NCBI GenBank assembly: GCA_002470825.1
Contig: DKOR01000017.1
Coordinates: 1 to 64,000, forward strand
Reading direction: 5' to 3'
DNA length: 64,000 nucleotides
Source of the DNA: Thiotrichaceae bacterium UBA7357
Lineage (GTDB): Bacteria > Pseudomonadota > Gammaproteobacteria > Eutrophobiales > Eutrophobiaceae
Shown: positions 18,524 to 28,451 of the stretch, in pieces
Numbering within the stretch: position 1 is the stretch's first letter
Layout: every line of letters starts with the position of its first letter
Notes under the pieces: model-generated
The model's database searches: none
Seen by the model: only the letters and a program-made list of their open reading frames with translations
Told to the model about the DNA's origin: nothing
Position numbers and translations under genes: made by a program

Positions 18524-19297
18524 TCATCTAACGATCCCACGATCAGAGCAGGCAATAAATGAACGCATAATTTCTACTTTATCCGACTCAGCAGTTAGAT
18601 CTGACAAGACATTTAAGGCGTCTTTGAGTGACCGCCCATCACGATAAATTGCTTTATACGCCTTTCGTAGAATATTGATAGTTGCAGAATTGAACCCATG
18701 CCTCTTCAAGCCTTCTCGATTTAAGCCAGAGGGTCTGGCTGAATTACCCGAGACTAATACATAGGGTGGGACATCTTTTAAAATCACGGATGAAAAAGCA
18801 GAGAAACTGTAGCTTCCAACGCGACAATACTGATGTACTACTGTAAGTGCCCCAAGAATAACGAAATCCTCGATCACCACATGACCAGCTATACTCGCAT
18901 TATTAGCAAAAACAGTATTGTTACCGACAAAACAGTCATGTGCTATGTGTGCATAAGCCATAATCCAGTTATTATCGCCAATAATTGTCTTACCACCACC
19001 TTCGTCTGTGCCACGGTTTATTGAAACATATTCACGAATGATATTCCCAGCACCTATCTCCAATATCGAATTTTTTTCTTTCTTGAATTTTTTATCTTGT
19101 GGATCTTCACCAATAGAACAAAAATGAAATATCTTATTATTTGGTCCAATTGTTGTGGGTCCGTTGATAACTACATGAGATCCTATAACGGAGCCTGTTC
19201 CTATCGATACATTTGCTCCAATGATGGAATACGCACCGACCTTTACATCGGACTCGAGAATAGCATCTGAATGAACAATGGCAGTAGCATCTATCAT
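18524..19297 (-). CDS. lpxA: UDP-N-acetylglucosamine acyltransferase LpxA
   Basis: First step of lipid A synthesis, adding a hydroxyacyl chain from ACP to UDP-GlcNAc. The N-terminal two thirds are hexapeptide repeats forming a left-handed beta helix, with the catalytic His in AYAHIAHDCFVGN. The C-terminal helical part contains NREGLKRHGF. The length of 257 is close to that of E. coli LpxA (262). The gap to fabZ is only 4 bases. Confidence 0.96.
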   Translation of the reverse strand: MIDATAIVHSDAILESDVKVGAYSIIGANVSIGTGSVIGSHVVINGPTTIGPNNKIFHFCSIGEDPQDKKFKKEKNSILEIGAGNIIREYVSINRGTDEGGGKTIIGDNNWIMAYAHIAHDCFVGNNTVFANNASIAGHVVIEDFVILGALTVVHQYCRVGSYSFSAFSSVILKDVPPYVLVSGNSARPSGLNREGLKRHGFNSATINILRKAYKAIYRDGRSLKDALNVLSDLTAESDKVEIMRSFIACSDRGIVR

Positions 19298-19301
19298 AAA
19301 G

Positions 19302-19736
19302 TTATGTGATTACTGTTGTTAGTAACTCTGCTGATGTTATTAATTGTGAATCTACGTAAGCAGAACCATTGAATTTAAAAATATTTCGCCTTACTGAAAT
19401 CAGCTTCACATCCAATATTAATTGGTCACCAGGCACTACTGGTTTTCTAATACGAACTTTATCAACACCGACTAAGTAGAATAAGCTATCCTCAGAGATC
19501 CCTTCTTCTAATCCTAATAACCCGAGTAATCCTGCAGCTTGAGTCAACGCTTCAATAATTAATACTCCTGGCATAACAGCTTTAGCTGGAAAATGTCCCT
19601 GGAAAGAAGGTTCATTAATCGAGACATTTTTTAATGCTTTAATACTTTTACCTTTTTCAACTTCGATCACACGATCTATCAACAAGAATGGATATCGATG
19701 AGGTAATAATGTTTTTATCTTTTCTATATCAATCAT
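19302..19736 (-). CDS. fabZ: 3-hydroxyacyl-ACP dehydratase FabZ
   Basis: Dehydrates 3-hydroxyacyl-ACP in fatty acid elongation and competes with LpxA/LpxD for the same substrate. The hot-dog fold signature LLPHRYPFLLIDRV and the catalytic segment FQGHFPAKAVMPGVLIIEAL are intact. It has 144 residues, a normal length. It lies in the lpxD-fabZ-lpxA order found throughout Gammaproteobacteria. Confidence 0.96.
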   Translation of the reverse strand: MIDIEKIKTLLPHRYPFLLIDRVIEVEKGKSIKALKNVSINEPSFQGHFPAKAVMPGVLIIEALTQAAGLLGLLGLEEGISEDSLFYLVGVDKVRIRKPVVPGDQLILDVKLISVRRNIFKFNGSAYVDSQLITSAELLTTVIT

Positions 19737-19767
19737 GTTAGGGATATCTTGTATATAAATTTCATAT

Positions 19768-20772
19768 TTAATCTAATTTAAGCATTATATTTTTTATGAT
19801 CTTATCCAAACTTTTAAAACGTATAACATTTCTTTTGTAAGTTTTATTATCTGTGATTGGAATGCCTGAAGAGTAGACTCCTGGGACTTTAATTGTGTTT
19901 GCTACCCCAGACATACCAGTGATGATGACGTCGTCTGTAACTTCGATATGCCCACTGATATTACTCGCACCTCCAATCTGGCATCTTTTTCCTATGCGTG
20001 CACTTCCTGCTATCCCCACACATGCGGCGATGGCTGTGTTTTCTCCTATATATACGTTATGTCCTATTTGAATTTGATTATCTATTTTTACACCATCACA
20101 AACAACAGTATTTTCTATTACACCCCTATCTATAGTTGAATTTGCACCTACTTCCACATCATCACCAAGAGTAACAGAACCGATATGTGGAATTTTCAAC
20201 CATTCTTCATCATCGAGAGCAAAGCCGAATCCATCTGCACCAATAACAACTCCTGGATGCAAGACAACATTTTTTCCAATAACCACGTCATGCAAAATCG
20301 TTACATTTGCATATAATGTTGCGTTTTCACCAACACTCGCATTGTCTCCAATCACACAACCTGGCCCAATATATGTCTCAGCACCAATTATAACATTGTC
20401 ACCAACAACTACATTTGCCGAGATGGTGGAGGTATCGTCAATATTGCATTTTTGACCTATTACTGCACTCTCATCTATATTTCCATTATAGCGTTTCATC
20501 GGATAAAGATGGTTGACTATTTTTGCATAGACTAAGTACGGATTATCACTTACCAAGGCATTTGTAGGGCAGTTATTTGAATCGTCATCTGATAGAACGA
20601 CCGCGGAAGCTTTCGTTTGTGATAGCAAATGAGTGTAACGACGATTTGATAAAAATGTTATTTCGCCACTTTTTGCTAAACTCAATGTATTGACATTTTT
20701 AATCACACATTCAGGATTACCAACCAAGCTTGCTCCGCTTACCTTTGATAATTCCGCAAGAGTGGCAGACAT
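19768..20772 (-). CDS. lpxD: UDP-3-O-acylglucosamine N-acyltransferase LpxD
   Basis: Third acyl-transfer enzyme of lipid A synthesis. The N-terminal uridine-binding domain (about 1-100) is followed by a long left-handed beta helix of hexapeptide repeats. The catalytic His is in IQIGHNVYIGEN and the GADGFGFA loop is present. The C-terminal helix is short and basic. Its 334 residues fit the family. It lies downstream of skp with a 23-base gap. Confidence 0.96.
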   Translation of the reverse strand: MSATLAELSKVSGASLVGNPECVIKNVNTLSLAKSGEITFLSNRRYTHLLSQTKASAVVLSDDDSNNCPTNALVSDNPYLVYAKIVNHLYPMKRYNGNIDESAVIGQKCNIDDTSTISANVVVGDNVIIGAETYIGPGCVIGDNASVGENATLYANVTILHDVVIGKNVVLHPGVVIGADGFGFALDDEEWLKIPHIGSVTLGDDVEVGANSTIDRGVIENTVVCDGVKIDNQIQIGHNVYIGENTAIAACVGIAGSARIGKRCQIGGASNISGHIEVTDDVIITGMSGVANTIKVPGVYSSGIPITDNKTYKRNVIRFKSLDKIIKNIMLKLD

Positions 20773-20795
20773 ATGTCGTTACTCACTATTTAATT

Positions 20796-21326
20796 TTATT
20801 CAGCGACGCTGTTACCTTCTTTTTTTAGATAATCGATTACCATCCCGCTTATGTCAACTTTCGGGCTGGCAAACACCACACCTTCACCTAAAATCACGTC
20901 ATAGTTATTTTCTTTTGCTATTTTTTGTATTGCCACAACAACACGTTTTTGTATCTTACCTAATTCTTCATTACGTCGAAATTGAATATCTTCTCTGAAC
21001 TCATCCTGATTCCGTTTAAGATCACGTTTTTGTGCAACGAGTGTTCTTTCTATTTTTCCAAGTTCTTGTTCACTCATAATAGCTCGATCTTTATTAAACT
21101 TATCTTCAAGAGCTTTAATCTTTTTTTGCGATGCTACCAATTCTTTATCCCGAGGAGAAAATTCTTTTTCTAACATTCTTATAGCTGATTCAGCTTGAGG
21201 TGACTCTTGCAAAATTCTATTTGCATTTACAGCTCCTATTTTATAGATCTCTTCTGCGTATAGATAAGATGATGTAAATGCCAACATAGCGACTGTTTTA
21301 ACAAGTGATTTAAACAAGGTATTCAT
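20796..21326 (-). CDS. skp: OmpH/Skp-family periplasmic chaperone
   Basis: Periplasmic chaperone that holds unfolded outer-membrane proteins on their way to the Bam complex. The N-terminal signal peptide ends around SSYLYAEE. The mature part opens with the family motif KIGAVNANRILQESPQ, followed by a long charged coiled coil (about 60-140) that forms the jellyfish tentacles. It has 176 residues and the normal position between bamA and lpxD. Confidence 0.93.
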   Translation of the reverse strand: MNTLFKSLVKTVAMLAFTSSYLYAEEIYKIGAVNANRILQESPQAESAIRMLEKEFSPRDKELVASQKKIKALEDKFNKDRAIMSEQELGKIERTLVAQKRDLKRNQDEFREDIQFRRNEELGKIQKRVVVAIQKIAKENNYDVILGEGVVFASPKVDISGMVIDYLKKEGNSVAE

Positions 21327-21347
21327 TAACTTTAAGCTCCAAAATTG

Positions 21348-23651
21348 CTAAAATGATGTTCCAAAAGTGAATTGGAAGTTTTGTACTCGATCTGTAGATT
21401 CATCTCCAAAAGGCTGTGCAAGACTAGCACTAACTGCACCAAATGGTGAAAGCCATATAGCACTTAATCCGGCGGAATAGCGCATATCGTCTATTGACAC
21501 GTCATCATTGCTACCAAATACATTACCCGCATCGAAAAATGTAGTCAGCCTGATTGATTTTTTATAAGCTGTTAGAAAAGGCACTGGTAAAATCACCTCG
21601 GCATTAACAAGGATTCTGGTGTCACCACCTAGCGCTCTGTTAGTTGAATCTCTTGGACCCAGTGTGTTTTCTTCATAACCCCTGAGAGTCCGAGGTCCGC
21701 CAGCATAAAAATTTTCAAAGAAAGGTAATTCGTCTGAACTACCATACCCATCTCCATAACCAAACTTACCGCCTAGCGCCAATATAAAATCTTCGTTATA
21801 TAGATCTTTGAACCACTTACCTTCATAATTAATCTTATAGTACTCAAGAGAATCACCAAAACTTGGCATTGATATAGTTCCATTTATTCGTTGATAAACA
21901 CCCTTGTCTGGCAAAATAGCCTTATTTCTTGTGTCATAAGCAAAATTCATTGAGAATTTTAGAATATCATACTGATTACCATTTTTAGTTATAAAGTCAG
22001 TAATCTGAATTGAGCTAATCGTTTGAGTAGAAATCTCCGTGTTTGCATATCCCAATGAGCCGGCTACTGTATTATGTTCGCTAACTGGAACAGATAAGCC
22101 AAATGATGCGCCATACTCTTTCGTTTCAAAAGCTGTCAAATTGGATTCTTCCGCATTTGTTTCTCGATAATAAACATCATATGCACTACCGATACCGTCG
22201 TCTGTGAAATAAGGATTCATGTAGCCTAATGAATAACGTGTATTAACGTCACTATTATTAAACGCAAATTGAACACGGTTACCAGAGCCAAATATGTTAT
22301 CTTGAGAAATTGTAGTGTTGAATATCAGACCCTGTGTCTGAGAGAAACCTACACCTGCGCCTAATTGTCCTCCCGAACGTTCCTCAACTGTATAATTAAC
22401 ATCAACCTGATCAGTAGTTCCTGCGACCGCAGGAGTTTCAACGTTAACTTCATCGAAGAAACCCGTTCTCATCAATCGCTGTTTGCCTCTTTGTACCTGT
22501 GTTGTTGAGATCCAAGCACCTTCCTGTTGACGCATTTCACGTCTTAGAACAGTATCTTTTGTTTTTGCATTTCCAGAAAAGTTAATACGCCTAACATAGA
22601 CACGTTTACCTGGGTCCACAAAAAACGTTAACGAGACCGTCTTATCTTCCTTATTAATTTCTGGTATCGAATTGACATTCGCGAATGAATAACCTTCTGT
22701 ACCTAATTTTTCAGTAATCGATTTAGTACTATCAGTTATTTTTTTACGTGAAAAAAGATTTTCTGACTCTATGGTAATTAACTCAAATATATCTTTTTCC
22801 GGAAGTATGTATTGACCAGCAAGTTTTACTTCCGTAACAGTATATTGCACACCTTCTGTTATATTAATGGCAATATAGATCCCCATCTTGTCGGGTGTTA
22901 TTGAGACTTGTGTCGAATCGAGATTAAAATTTAGATAGCCATCGTCTAAATAAAATGATCGTAATGTTTCAAGATCTCCTGCTAATTTTTGCTTTGAGTA
23001 CTGATCGTCGTTTGTGTAGAAAGATAATAAGCCTGTTGTACTAAGTTTAAATTCTTTTAATAATCTTTTCTCAGTAAAAATAGAGTTGCCGACAATATTT
23101 ATCTTCTTGATCTTGGCAGCAAGCCCCTCCGAGACTTCGATGACTATGCTTACGCGATTATTATCGAGTTCAGTCACCGTAGAATTGATTTTGACCGCAT
23201 ATTTACCATTCGAATAATATTGACGTTGCAATTCTGTCTTAACCTGATCCAATGTTGACTGAACAAACACTCTCCCTTCTGCAAATCCAAATTGCTTGAG
23301 GTTTTCCAACAAATCATCTGTTGGTATATCCTCATTGCCCGACATAGAAATGGACCCGATAGATGGTCTTTCTTTTATTATGATCACAAGGTTGTTGCCA
23401 TCTCTCTCTAGCTTTACATCATCAAAATAACCAGTCTTGAACAAGGCTTTTACCGCTTCTGATGAACGAGAGTCATCAAATATGTCACCTACTTTCATTG
23501 GTAGATAATTGAACACCGTTCCTGGTGAAATACGCTCCAAACCTTCGACGCGAATATCCTGAATTAAAAACTCTTGTGCTGCTTGTGGTTGCGCAAGTAA
23601 TAATAGTGATAGCGTTAAAACACAAAGTACTTTGTTAATTATAAATTGCAT
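21348..23651 (-). CDS. bamA: Outer membrane assembly factor BamA
   Basis: Central outer-membrane component of the Bam machine that folds beta-barrel proteins. A signal peptide ends near QPQAAQEF, then five POTRA domains span about residues 25-425 and a 16-strand barrel fills the rest. The barrel has the lid-loop motif GGPRTLRGYEEN, equivalent to the conserved VRGF/Y segment, and the chain ends in an aromatic Phe as outer-membrane proteins usually do. The length of 767 is normal. It is placed between rseP and skp. Confidence 0.96.
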   Translation of the reverse strand: MQFIINKVLCVLTLSLLLLAQPQAAQEFLIQDIRVEGLERISPGTVFNYLPMKVGDIFDDSRSSEAVKALFKTGYFDDVKLERDGNNLVIIIKERPSIGSISMSGNEDIPTDDLLENLKQFGFAEGRVFVQSTLDQVKTELQRQYYSNGKYAVKINSTVTELDNNRVSIVIEVSEGLAAKIKKINIVGNSIFTEKRLLKEFKLSTTGLLSFYTNDDQYSKQKLAGDLETLRSFYLDDGYLNFNLDSTQVSITPDKMGIYIAINITEGVQYTVTEVKLAGQYILPEKDIFELITIESENLFSRKKITDSTKSITEKLGTEGYSFANVNSIPEINKEDKTVSLTFFVDPGKRVYVRRINFSGNAKTKDTVLRREMRQQEGAWISTTQVQRGKQRLMRTGFFDEVNVETPAVAGTTDQVDVNYTVEERSGGQLGAGVGFSQTQGLIFNTTISQDNIFGSGNRVQFAFNNSDVNTRYSLGYMNPYFTDDGIGSAYDVYYRETNAEESNLTAFETKEYGASFGLSVPVSEHNTVAGSLGYANTEISTQTISSIQITDFITKNGNQYDILKFSMNFAYDTRNKAILPDKGVYQRINGTISMPSFGDSLEYYKINYEGKWFKDLYNEDFILALGGKFGYGDGYGSSDELPFFENFYAGGPRTLRGYEENTLGPRDSTNRALGGDTRILVNAEVILPVPFLTAYKKSIRLTTFFDAGNVFGSNDDVSIDDMRYSAGLSAIWLSPFGAVSASLAQPFGDESTDRVQNFQFTFGTSF

Positions 23652-23679
23652 ATGATTATTATTGTTTATTTTAAATTAT

Positions 23680-25047
23680 TTATCCTAATATGCGGATGAT
23701 ATCATTATAAAAAGCAATGCTCATTAGTCCTAACAACAAAACTATTCCTATCTTTTGTCCAAATATTTGTATCGCTTCAGAAACCGGTTTCCCTGTCAGC
23801 GCTTCTACGAGATAATACATTAAGTGCCCACCATCCAATAGGGGCACGGGCAACAAATTAAGCACACCCAGACTGATGCTTACTATGGCCATAAAACTAA
23901 AAAATGCAAGCAGTCCTATTCCCGCAGATTGGCCTGCATATTGTGCAATACTAACCGGACCACTCAAGTTTTTCACCGAGGCATCACCCATCAACATTCT
24001 ACCAAGTACTTGTAGAGTTAGCACTGACATTTCCCAAGTCTTTTTTATTGCCTTCAGGAGAGCATACTGTATCTTATAACTCTCTACTACGAAATAGGAA
24101 TCAAATGAACCCTTAGCAACATACACTGCGGCGCCAATACGTCCAATAATCATCCCACCAGATTGAATACTATCTGGTATTAGTTCAATACTAACGGTGT
24201 TATCACTTCTCAGCAATTCGATGCTGATTTTTTTACCTGGGTTATTTCGTATAAACTCTACGCATTGAGTCCATGATTGAATTAATTTTCCATTAATAGT
24301 AATTATTTCATCATACTCAAGTAAACCACTTTTTTCAGCCGCACCACCTGGCAGTATTTTCCCAATAATAGCAGGGAGTTTTAACTCAATAACACTCAAT
24401 CCTAGAGCCTCAAGTAATTTACCTTCTGCCATTTCATCTATTGAAATCTGGGACAAGTCTATTTCTACACCCCGTTTCAATCCATCCTTGTCAATTACAG
24501 CCAACTTAATAACATCACGATTAACAGTGTGTTTAACCAACATATCAATGGCAGTAGCCCAAGTTAATGTTTCATTATCATTAATTGAAATTATCTGCTG
24601 ACCAAATTTCAATCCGGCATTATCACTAATAGACATTGACTCAATTTCTCCAATGAAAGGTTTTAAGCCACTTACACCGGCAACAAATATTATCCAATAA
24701 GCAAACACAGCGAAGATAAAATTGAAAATAGGTCCTGCTGAGACGATAGCGAATCGCTGCCACAATGGTTTGAAATTAAATGATCGTGGTAATTCGTGTT
24801 CATCAACTTGACCTTCTCGCTCATCCAACATTTTCACATAACCACCTAAAGGTAGCGCAGCGATGACAAATTCAGTTTTATCCTGGCCTATTGTTTTTTT
24901 ATACACCGTCCGACCAAAACCTACTGAGAATCGTAAGATTTTCACATCAAAATATCTAGCCACCCAATAATGGCCAAACTCATGAAATGTGATTAATACA
25001 CCGAGGGCAACAATAAAGGCAGCGATTGATTGCAAAACGTCTATCAT
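23680..25047 (-). CDS. rseP: RIP metalloprotease RseP
   Basis: Site-2-type intramembrane zinc protease that cuts RseA-like anti-sigma factors in the envelope stress response. The zinc site HEFGHYW lies near residue 22 in the first helix, the third metal ligand is in LLPVPLLDGGHL near the C-terminus, and two PDZ domains lie between. It overlaps dxr by 4 bases (ATGA), so the two are translationally coupled. The length of 455 is typical. Confidence 0.95.
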   Translation of the reverse strand: MIDVLQSIAAFIVALGVLITFHEFGHYWVARYFDVKILRFSVGFGRTVYKKTIGQDKTEFVIAALPLGGYVKMLDEREGQVDEHELPRSFNFKPLWQRFAIVSAGPIFNFIFAVFAYWIIFVAGVSGLKPFIGEIESMSISDNAGLKFGQQIISINDNETLTWATAIDMLVKHTVNRDVIKLAVIDKDGLKRGVEIDLSQISIDEMAEGKLLEALGLSVIELKLPAIIGKILPGGAAEKSGLLEYDEIITINGKLIQSWTQCVEFIRNNPGKKISIELLRSDNTVSIELIPDSIQSGGMIIGRIGAAVYVAKGSFDSYFVVESYKIQYALLKAIKKTWEMSVLTLQVLGRMLMGDASVKNLSGPVSIAQYAGQSAGIGLLAFFSFMAIVSISLGVLNLLPVPLLDGGHLMYYLVEALTGKPVSEAIQIFGQKIGIVLLLGLMSIAFYNDIIRILG

Positions 25048-26225
25048 GCGGCAAATTCATTTACAGTTGTCAGCGCTTCATCTCTTGCTGCTTGGTCATC
25101 ACTAATAATGACATCAAGAGAAGTAGCTTGGTGATACATCACATTTTCCAAAACTGTTTCAATAACACGTGCAATATCGGTAAATCGAAGTCGTTTGTGT
25201 AAGAATTCATCTACTGCAACTTCATTAGCCGCATTTAATATAGCACTGGTCGTCCCTCCTTGTTCCATAGCTTCACGAGCTATCCTCAGACAAGGGAAAC
25301 GCTGTTCATCTGGTTTTACAAAATCGAGCTGTGCAATCTCGAATAAATCAAGTCGTTCAACACCAGCATCAATTCTATTTGGCCAAGCTAATCCATATGC
25401 AATTGGTGTACGCATGTCCGGATTGCCTAACTGTGCTAATACTGAACCATCAGTATATTCCACCAAGGAATGTATAACGCTTTGAGGATGAATAACTACT
25501 TGTATGGCTTTTGTCTGAGTATGAAACAGCCAGCATGCTTCAATGACTTCCAAACCTTTATTCATCATTGTCGCAGAATCAACCGATATTTTTCTTCCCA
25601 TTATCCAGTTAGGATGTGCACACGCTTGCTCTGGAGTCATTGTGGGAAGTTGTTCTAATGGTGTAGTTCGAAATGGCCCGCCTGACGCAGTAAGTAATAT
25701 TTTCTTGATTCCCAATTTTTTAATTCCACTACTAAAATCGACCGGCATACATTGAAAAATAGCATTATGCTCACTATCGATGGGTAATAATTCAGCATTA
25801 TTCTCTCGAACAGTGTCCATGAATATTTGACCTGACATGACCAGTGCTTCTTTATTTGCAAGCAGCACCCGTTTCCCTGCTTTTGCAGCACCAAGCGTTG
25901 GTAATAACCCTGCCGCACCAACAATCGCAGCCATTACATAATCAACATCAAACAATGTCGCCACCTTGAGCAGGCCATCTACACCACTTAGAACTGTCAC
26001 GTCTGGTGCTCTATTTTTTAGCTCTTGTTCCAATAAGAATGCCGAATCATCATCGACCATGACAGCAAATTCTGGTTTATATTTAATACATTGTTCACTT
26101 AATTTATGCAGATTAACGTTTGCAGTCAATGCCTTAACTTTATATTTATCAGCGTGGCGCGAAATGACATTCAGCGTATTAACACCGATACTACCCGTGG
26201 AACCAAGAATTGTAATACCTTTCAT
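25044..26225 (-). CDS. dxr: 1-deoxy-D-xylulose-5-phosphate reductoisomerase
   Basis: Converts DXP to MEP using NADPH, the committed step of the non-mevalonate isoprenoid pathway. The N-terminal NADPH fold has GSTGSIGVNTL. The catalytic region has LLPIDSEHNAIFQC and the substrate loop ASGGPFR near residue 200, followed by HPNWIMGRKISVDSATMMNKGLE in two parts. The length of 393 is normal. It overlaps cdsA by 4 bases. The order cdsA-dxr-rseP is as in Pseudomonas, not E. coli. Confidence 0.96.
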   Translation of the reverse strand: MKGITILGSTGSIGVNTLNVISRHADKYKVKALTANVNLHKLSEQCIKYKPEFAVMVDDDSAFLLEQELKNRAPDVTVLSGVDGLLKVATLFDVDYVMAAIVGAAGLLPTLGAAKAGKRVLLANKEALVMSGQIFMDTVRENNAELLPIDSEHNAIFQCMPVDFSSGIKKLGIKKILLTASGGPFRTTPLEQLPTMTPEQACAHPNWIMGRKISVDSATMMNKGLEVIEACWLFHTQTKAIQVVIHPQSVIHSLVEYTDGSVLAQLGNPDMRTPIAYGLAWPNRIDAGVERLDLFEIAQLDFVKPDEQRFPCLRIAREAMEQGGTTSAILNAANEVAVDEFLHKRLRFTDIARVIETVLENVMYHQATSLDVIISDDQAARDEALTTVNEFAA

Positions 26226-27043
26226 ATTCCGATACCTAAATTTACAATACCAAAAGCGAATACTGGAGCTGCTGCAGTTAAACTGTCTATCCTATCCATG
26301 ACTCCACCATGTCCAGGTAAAATAAAACCGCTATCTTTGATATTTGCTTCTCGTTTGACCATACTTTCCGTTAAGTCACCAATTATCGATATTGAAACTG
26401 TCAAAATAGATAAACCGATTAATACTACACCTCTAGTTAATGTCTGATCTGAAACAATAACAAACGCTAATGCTATACCAATGCCCGCTATAATACCGCC
26501 AAGACTACCCTCCCATGTTTTTCTAGGGCTGACTTGACTTGCAAGTTGCCGTTTACCCCACTTCTTACCTACAAAATAGGCTGCCGTATCAGCACCCCAA
26601 ATAAGCAACATAAGAAACATGATTAATGAAGCACCATTTTCAGGAAAAGATTTTAGAACGTTCAAACTTACCCACATTGGAATAAGTAGAAAGAGACCCA
26701 TGACGAGCAAGATTGAAGATGATTTAGGCAACAATTTATACTTACTTTGATATGAAAAAATCAAAAAAATTGCAACAAACCAATAAAACACACCACCAAT
26801 AAGAACTTCATAATATACGTTCATATCACTATTCGAGTACAAACAAGCTAAGATCAATAAGAACAACGAACTATATACGTATTGGTATTTTTTACTGAGT
26901 CTACAAAGACCAGCCCATTCCCAAGCTCCTATTGATACAAGAATAGCGATAAAAATAGAAAACCATACCGTATCGAGTAAAAAAATAATCGCTATAACAA
27001 TCGGTATCATCATTGCAGCCGTAATGATTCTTTGCTTAAGCAT
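26222..27043 (-). CDS. cdsA: Phosphatidate cytidylyltransferase CdsA
   Basis: Inner-membrane enzyme making CDP-diacylglycerol from phosphatidic acid and CTP for phospholipid synthesis. Seven or eight hydrophobic helices can be seen, and the C-terminal signature KREANIKDSGFILPGHGG with following DRIDSL is intact. It has 273 residues, a normal length. It overlaps dxr at its end and lies 9 bases after uppS. Confidence 0.95.
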   Translation of the reverse strand: MLKQRIITAAMMIPIVIAIIFLLDTVWFSIFIAILVSIGAWEWAGLCRLSKKYQYVYSSLFLLILACLYSNSDMNVYYEVLIGGVFYWFVAIFLIFSYQSKYKLLPKSSSILLVMGLFLLIPMWVSLNVLKSFPENGASLIMFLMLLIWGADTAAYFVGKKWGKRQLASQVSPRKTWEGSLGGIIAGIGIALAFVIVSDQTLTRGVVLIGLSILTVSISIIGDLTESMVKREANIKDSGFILPGHGGVMDRIDSLTAAAPVFAFGIVNLGIGI

Positions 27044-27052
27044 TATTATTTA

Positions 27053-27796
27053 TTAATTTTGAGTCTTTTCAATTTGTTCAGATGTCTTACCGAAACGTCT
27101 TTGTCGCTTAGAGTACCAATCTATTGCGATATCAAATTGCTTCGCATCAAAATCTGGCCATAGTGTTTCTGTAAAATAAAGTTCAGTGTATGCTGTTTCC
27201 CACAATAAATAATTACTAATCCGTTGTTCTCCGCCCGTACGAATGAAAAGATCAGGATCTTTATGATCTGCTAATGATAATTTATTACTAATAGTTGTTT
27301 CATCAACATCCTCAATAGACATTAATTTAGACTCAATATCTTTAGCAATTGAATGATAAGCCTGAACAATATCCCAACGACCACTATAATTAGCCGCGAT
27401 ATTCAGACACAAACCATTATTCGACGATGTTAGTAATTCAGAGTCATTAATAGAATCTTGCAATTGACCGCTAAATGTTGAACGGTCTCCTATAAAATTC
27501 AATTTAACATTATTCTCATGTATATCATTTACTTCTGAGTGTAATGCCGATATGAATAGATTCATTAGTAAATCAACTTCACTTTGGGGTCTTTGCCAAT
27601 TTTCACGACTGAAGGCATAAACAGTAATTATATTTAATTTTATTTTGACCAAATGTTCGATAAGCTTTCTAAGTGCCTTTACGCCTGCGCGATGTCCTGC
27701 AACACGTGGTAGTTTTCTTGATTTTGCCCATCTACCATTACCATCCATGATGATTGCAACATGTTTAAGTTCAGTGATTTTAGAAGTAGCTTTCAT
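27053..27796 (-). CDS. uppS: Undecaprenyl diphosphate synthase
   Basis: Cis-prenyltransferase that makes the C55 lipid carrier for peptidoglycan and O-antigen. The diphosphate-binding motif is IIMDGNGRWAKSR at about 15-27, followed by AGHRAGVKALRKL. The C-terminal signature DLFIRTGGEQRISNYLLW is split across 205-225 in the family position, with the tail ELYFTETLWPDF. It has 247 residues. The gap to frr is 80 bases. Confidence 0.96.
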   Translation of the reverse strand: MKATSKITELKHVAIIMDGNGRWAKSRKLPRVAGHRAGVKALRKLIEHLVKIKLNIITVYAFSRENWQRPQSEVDLLMNLFISALHSEVNDIHENNVKLNFIGDRSTFSGQLQDSINDSELLTSSNNGLCLNIAANYSGRWDIVQAYHSIAKDIESKLMSIEDVDETTISNKLSLADHKDPDLFIRTGGEQRISNYLLWETAYTELYFTETLWPDFDAKQFDIAIDWYSKRQRRFGKTSEQIEKTQN

Positions 27797-27876
27797 ATAA
27801 AAAATGAGCTATCTAACTATTGAAAGATGATTGTTGTGAGTTATATAGGTTAAATATCACTTAAATTATTGAAAAA

Positions 27877-28434
27877 TTAAATTTCAAGCATTTCTGCTTC
27901 TTTTTGTTCCAAATTCTTATCAATCAATGCAATATATTCATTCGTTAATTTTTGAATACGCCCCTCTGCTTTTCGATCGTCATCTTCCGTGATCATTTTT
28001 TCTTTGACCATATCTTTGCACGAAGAATTAGCATCACGTCTAATATTACGAATTGCAACACGAGATTGCTCTGCCTCACTACGAACAACCTTAATTAAAT
28101 CTTTGCGTCGGTCTTCGGTTAGTGGTGGTAAAGGAACACGAATCACTTCTCCGGCCGTCACTGGATTTAATCCCAAGTTGGCATTCATAATCGCTTTCTC
28201 GATGTCAGGGATAGTTGACTTTTCATAAGCGTTTATCCCTAGCGTCCTAGCATCAACAACGTTAATACTTGCCACTTGATTTAGTGTTGTATCTGAACCG
28301 TAATAATTAACTTTTACTTGTTCCAACAAGCTTGGATGTGCACGCCCAGTCCTTATTTTTGACATTTCCACTTTCAGTGATTCAACACTTTTAAGCATTC
28401 TGGTTTTTGCATCAACAATAATCTTTTCAACCAT
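27877..28434 (-). CDS. frr: Ribosome recycling factor
   Basis: With EF-G it splits post-termination ribosomes. It begins MVEKIIVDAKTRMLKSVE and has the conserved IRTGRAHPSLLE stretch and the LPPLTEDRRKDL signature. I use the second ATG (28434), which gives the exact family length of 185 residues. The ATG three codons upstream is less likely. It lies 17 bases after pyrH. Confidence 0.95.
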   Translation of the reverse strand: MVEKIIVDAKTRMLKSVESLKVEMSKIRTGRAHPSLLEQVKVNYYGSDTTLNQVASINVVDARTLGINAYEKSTIPDIEKAIMNANLGLNPVTAGEVIRVPLPPLTEDRRKDLIKVVRSEAEQSRVAIRNIRRDANSSCKDMVKEKMITEDDDRKAEGRIQKLTNEYIALIDKNLEQKEAEMLEI

Positions 28435-28451
28435 ACTACACACTCCTAAAA